Source: Streptomyces carpinensis (GTDB lineage Bacteria > Actinomycetota > Actinomycetes > Streptomycetales > Streptomycetaceae). Taken from it: a DNA stretch of 64,000 nt. Below the pieces are notes generated by a model that saw nothing but the letters and a program-made list of their open reading frames with translations, made no database searches and was not told where the DNA came from. Every line of letters starts with the position of its first letter. Position 1 is the first letter of the stretch. The stretch covers positions 1 through 64,000 of the forward strand of contig NZ_MUBM01000016.1 of NCBI RefSeq assembly GCF_002154505.1, read 5' to 3'. A program made the position numbers and the translations under genes. Below are positions 62,537 to 64,000 of this stretch, piece after piece.

Positions 62537-62797
62537 ATGGAGACCTTCACCCCAGCAGCCGATCAAGCGTGGGATCCAGCCCCGGCGTGCGACTCCCCAC
62601 TGTCGCCACCCCGACCCGCCGACCGCATCGCCTGCCGCGTCGAACCCCGCGACCTACGGCGCCTCAACCTGTACGCCGTTCTGACGGCGGCCGGGATCGC
62701 CCCCTACCCAGGCGACCGGGAAGCCATCGAAGAACTCAGCGCACTGCCCGACAACGTGCACCAAGCCCTCCACCACTGGCTCACCTCCGGCAGATGA
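62537..62797 (+). CDS. Small Streptomyces protein of unknown function
   Basis: An 86-residue protein: a polar, Pro-rich start (METFTPAADQAWDPAPACD) then a helical part (RRLNLYAVLTAAGIAPYPGD, EAIEELSALPDNVHQALHHW). Ribosome binding site GGAG seven bases before ATG 62537. It looks like a small regulatory or partner protein; family not recognised. A long, well-paired terminator follows. Confidence 0.65.
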   Translation: METFTPAADQAWDPAPACDSPLSPPRPADRIACRVEPRDLRRLNLYAVLTAAGIAPYPGDREAIEELSALPDNVHQALHHWLTSGR

Positions 62798-62835
62798 CAC
62801 ACCGGCACCGCGCCTCCTGCCGGCCGCGGCCGGAC

Positions 62836-62888
62836 CGTGACCCACATCGGGGCGCTTGAAGAACGCAAGCCGCCCCAAGTGGGTCACG
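62836..62888 (+). terminator. Long terminator hairpin
   Basis: Outer stem CGTGACCCAC / GTGGGTCACG and inner stem GGGGCGCTTG / CAAG-CGCCCC with one bulge, 38 bases after the 86-residue gene. Confidence 0.75.
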
Positions 62889-63366
62889 AGCGCGGGCCCG
62901 GGACCCTTTCTGACACCGCGTCGGTGACCCCGCCCAGGTGGTCGACGGCGTCGAGTGCCCTGGGACGTGCAGGTACCGGCCACCCGCCGGGACGAGGGCC
63001 GCCGGTGCCCGCACGTGAACACTTCGCCCGAAACATCGCGGCCGACGATGAGGCCGGAGGCGGGATGCCGAACGGAATCAAAGGTTGCGGGCGGCATCCC
63101 GCCGGGCGTCCCGCTCGGTGCGGCGGGCTCAGCGGAGACGGAGCCCGAGCCTGAGTTCGTGAAGCAACCGGCACCACGCGAGACCACAGCCACCCATCTC
63201 CCCATCGGACAGCAGGCAGCGGCGTTCCGTCCGCGCTACACCATTCGACGGCTTGTGCCCGACACCATGCCATTTGCGCTATGACATTCCTATTTATTCC
63301 ACTATCCAGGTGCTGGAGCTGCCCTCACCGAAGACGGGCGTCCCCAAGTCGAGGAGAGTGGAAACG
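62889..63366. other. Intergenic region upstream of the LAxTG protein gene
   Basis: About 480 bases with no supported gene. The less GC-rich patch at 63265-63310 (CATTTGCGCTATGACATTCCTATTTATTCC) is the likely promoter of the LAxTG gene. Confidence 0.4.
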
Positions 63367-63777
63367 ATGACGACATTGCCTCGATGGCGATCTGTTATGG
63401 CGTCAGCGGCCGCCGCCGCTGCGCTCTTCACCGCACCACTGGCAGGCGCGACGACAGCCTACGCCGACGGCCATCCCCACAACCCACAACCCACACACGC
63501 ACCTCACCACGAGCACGGCTCCGACAAGCACGGCTCCGACGAGCACGGCTCGGACGAGCACAGCTCCGACGAAAACGGCTCGGACGAGAACGGCTCGGAC
63601 GAGAACGGCTGCCCCGAGCACCGCTGCGACAACGACGAACAGCGCCCGGACAAACCGCGACTCGCCGACACCGGTGCCGACCACACGCAGGAAGTGATCC
63701 TGGGCAGTGCGGCCGCCGCTCTGATCGCAGCAGGTGCCGGCACCATGCTGATCGCGCGCCGCCGCAGCAACTCATAG
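63367..63777 (+). CDS. LAxTG-anchored cell-wall protein with pentapeptide repeats
   Basis: A 136-residue surface protein. Signal peptide about 1-33 (ATTAYA), a His-rich stretch, six tandem pentapeptides of the type HGSDE (residues 50-79), a Cys pair (CPEHRC), the sorting signal LADTG (99-103), a hydrophobic helix (about 109-129) and the basic tail RRRSNS. LAxTG is the motif used by class E sortases of Streptomyces. The acidic/His-rich repeat might bind metal ions; that is inference. The repeats are also direct 15-bp DNA repeats. Confidence 0.88.
   Translation: MTTLPRWRSVMASAAAAAALFTAPLAGATTAYADGHPHNPQPTHAPHHEHGSDKHGSDEHGSDEHSSDENGSDENGSDENGCPEHRCDNDEQRPDKPRLADTGADHTQEVILGSAAAALIAAGAGTMLIARRRSNS
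63514..63603 (+). repeat. 15-bp tandem repeat, six copies
   Basis: Six in-frame copies of CACGGCTCCGACGAG-like units (units 4-6 vary at a few bases; the last two are identical). They encode the HGSDE/NGSDE pentapeptides of the LAxTG protein. Confidence 0.85.
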
Positions 63778-63884
63778 CACCGTACCCAGTACATCCACCG
63801 TCCTCCTGGAGCGTCCCGGTCGAGCCCCCCCGTGTCCCCCGGCACGCCGGCGCGTCCACGACCCTCCGGGCAGGAACACGCAAC

Positions 63885-63916
63885 CGGCCGCCGCCGCCAT
63901 TCAGCGGCGGCGGCCG
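63885..63916 (+). terminator. Terminator after the LAxTG gene
   Basis: Perfect 13-bp stem CGGCCGCCGCCGC / GCGGCGGCGGCCG with a 6-base loop, about 110 bases after the stop codon. Confidence 0.65.
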
Positions 63917-64000
63917 CGTGGGCCAGTCACACCAGTCCACTCACCCGTCACGATCTGTTCGCGCACGCGGCACAACCGCCGCCCACCCCACAACCACCCG

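Overview
The window is very GC-rich actinobacterial DNA and most probably Streptomyces. Evidence: strong third-position GC bias, GTG and TTG starts, a TerD-type stress protein, a DUF6643-type protein, RsfA-like and SpoIIE-like regulators, an MHS transporter, a sedolisin-type exoprotease and an LAxTG cell-wall protein. I saw no tRNA, rRNA or CRISPR array. Many truncated genes and IS scars suggest an accessory or arm-like region from about 23 kb to 53 kb; the flanks look more conserved.

Layout. 0-9.3 kb: start of a terD gene (reverse), a Pro/Gln-rich DUF6643-type protein, a MOSC protein, an Rv1733c-like membrane protein, a beta-helix/AAA+ fusion ATPase, a DeoR regulator, a PLP enzyme of the cysteine synthase family, a small conserved protein and an RsfA-like anti-sigma kinase. 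10-23.6 kb: universal stress protein, PPOX-fold protein, a two-component system divergent from a MacB-like ABC exporter, a membrane SpoIIE phosphatase, an unknown membrane protein, a lipoprotein, a 65-residue Gly/Ala-rich peptide, a hemerythrin-like protein and two unknowns.

23.9-41.5 kb: a mosaic of redox-defence genes broken up by IS21, IS481, IS5 and IS110 scars. It holds an RclA/mercuric-reductase-like flavoprotein, two AhpD-like proteins (one truncated), a PPOX protein, a quinone-reductase-like enzyme, a TetR regulator with twin operators, a four-Cys MsrB, MsrA, a molybdopterin oxidoreductase with its flavin reductase and DUF6510 partner, an unknown 109-residue protein, a zinc-less MsrB, an RraA-like protein and a DUF417 (RclC-like) membrane protein. 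Together these read as protein-methionine repair and reactive chlorine/oxygen defence gathered by repeated transfer.

42-47.3 kb is a gene graveyard: C-terminal pieces of DUF305, methyltransferase, BNR hydrolase, ABC permease and alcohol dehydrogenase genes plus transposase ends. One intact gene lies in it, a secreted PQQ-type sugar dehydrogenase with a PKD domain. 47.4-52.4 kb: an enoyl-CoA hydratase / acyl-CoA ligase / MHS transporter operon divergent from a LysR gene that carries an in-frame stop codon. 52.8-64 kb: a frameshifted CGNR regulator, a D-cysteine desulfhydrase-like enzyme, a two-domain VOC protein, a secreted CocE-type hydrolase, a 1398-residue sedolisin with kelch repeats, a small unknown protein and an LAxTG protein with 15-bp tandem repeats.
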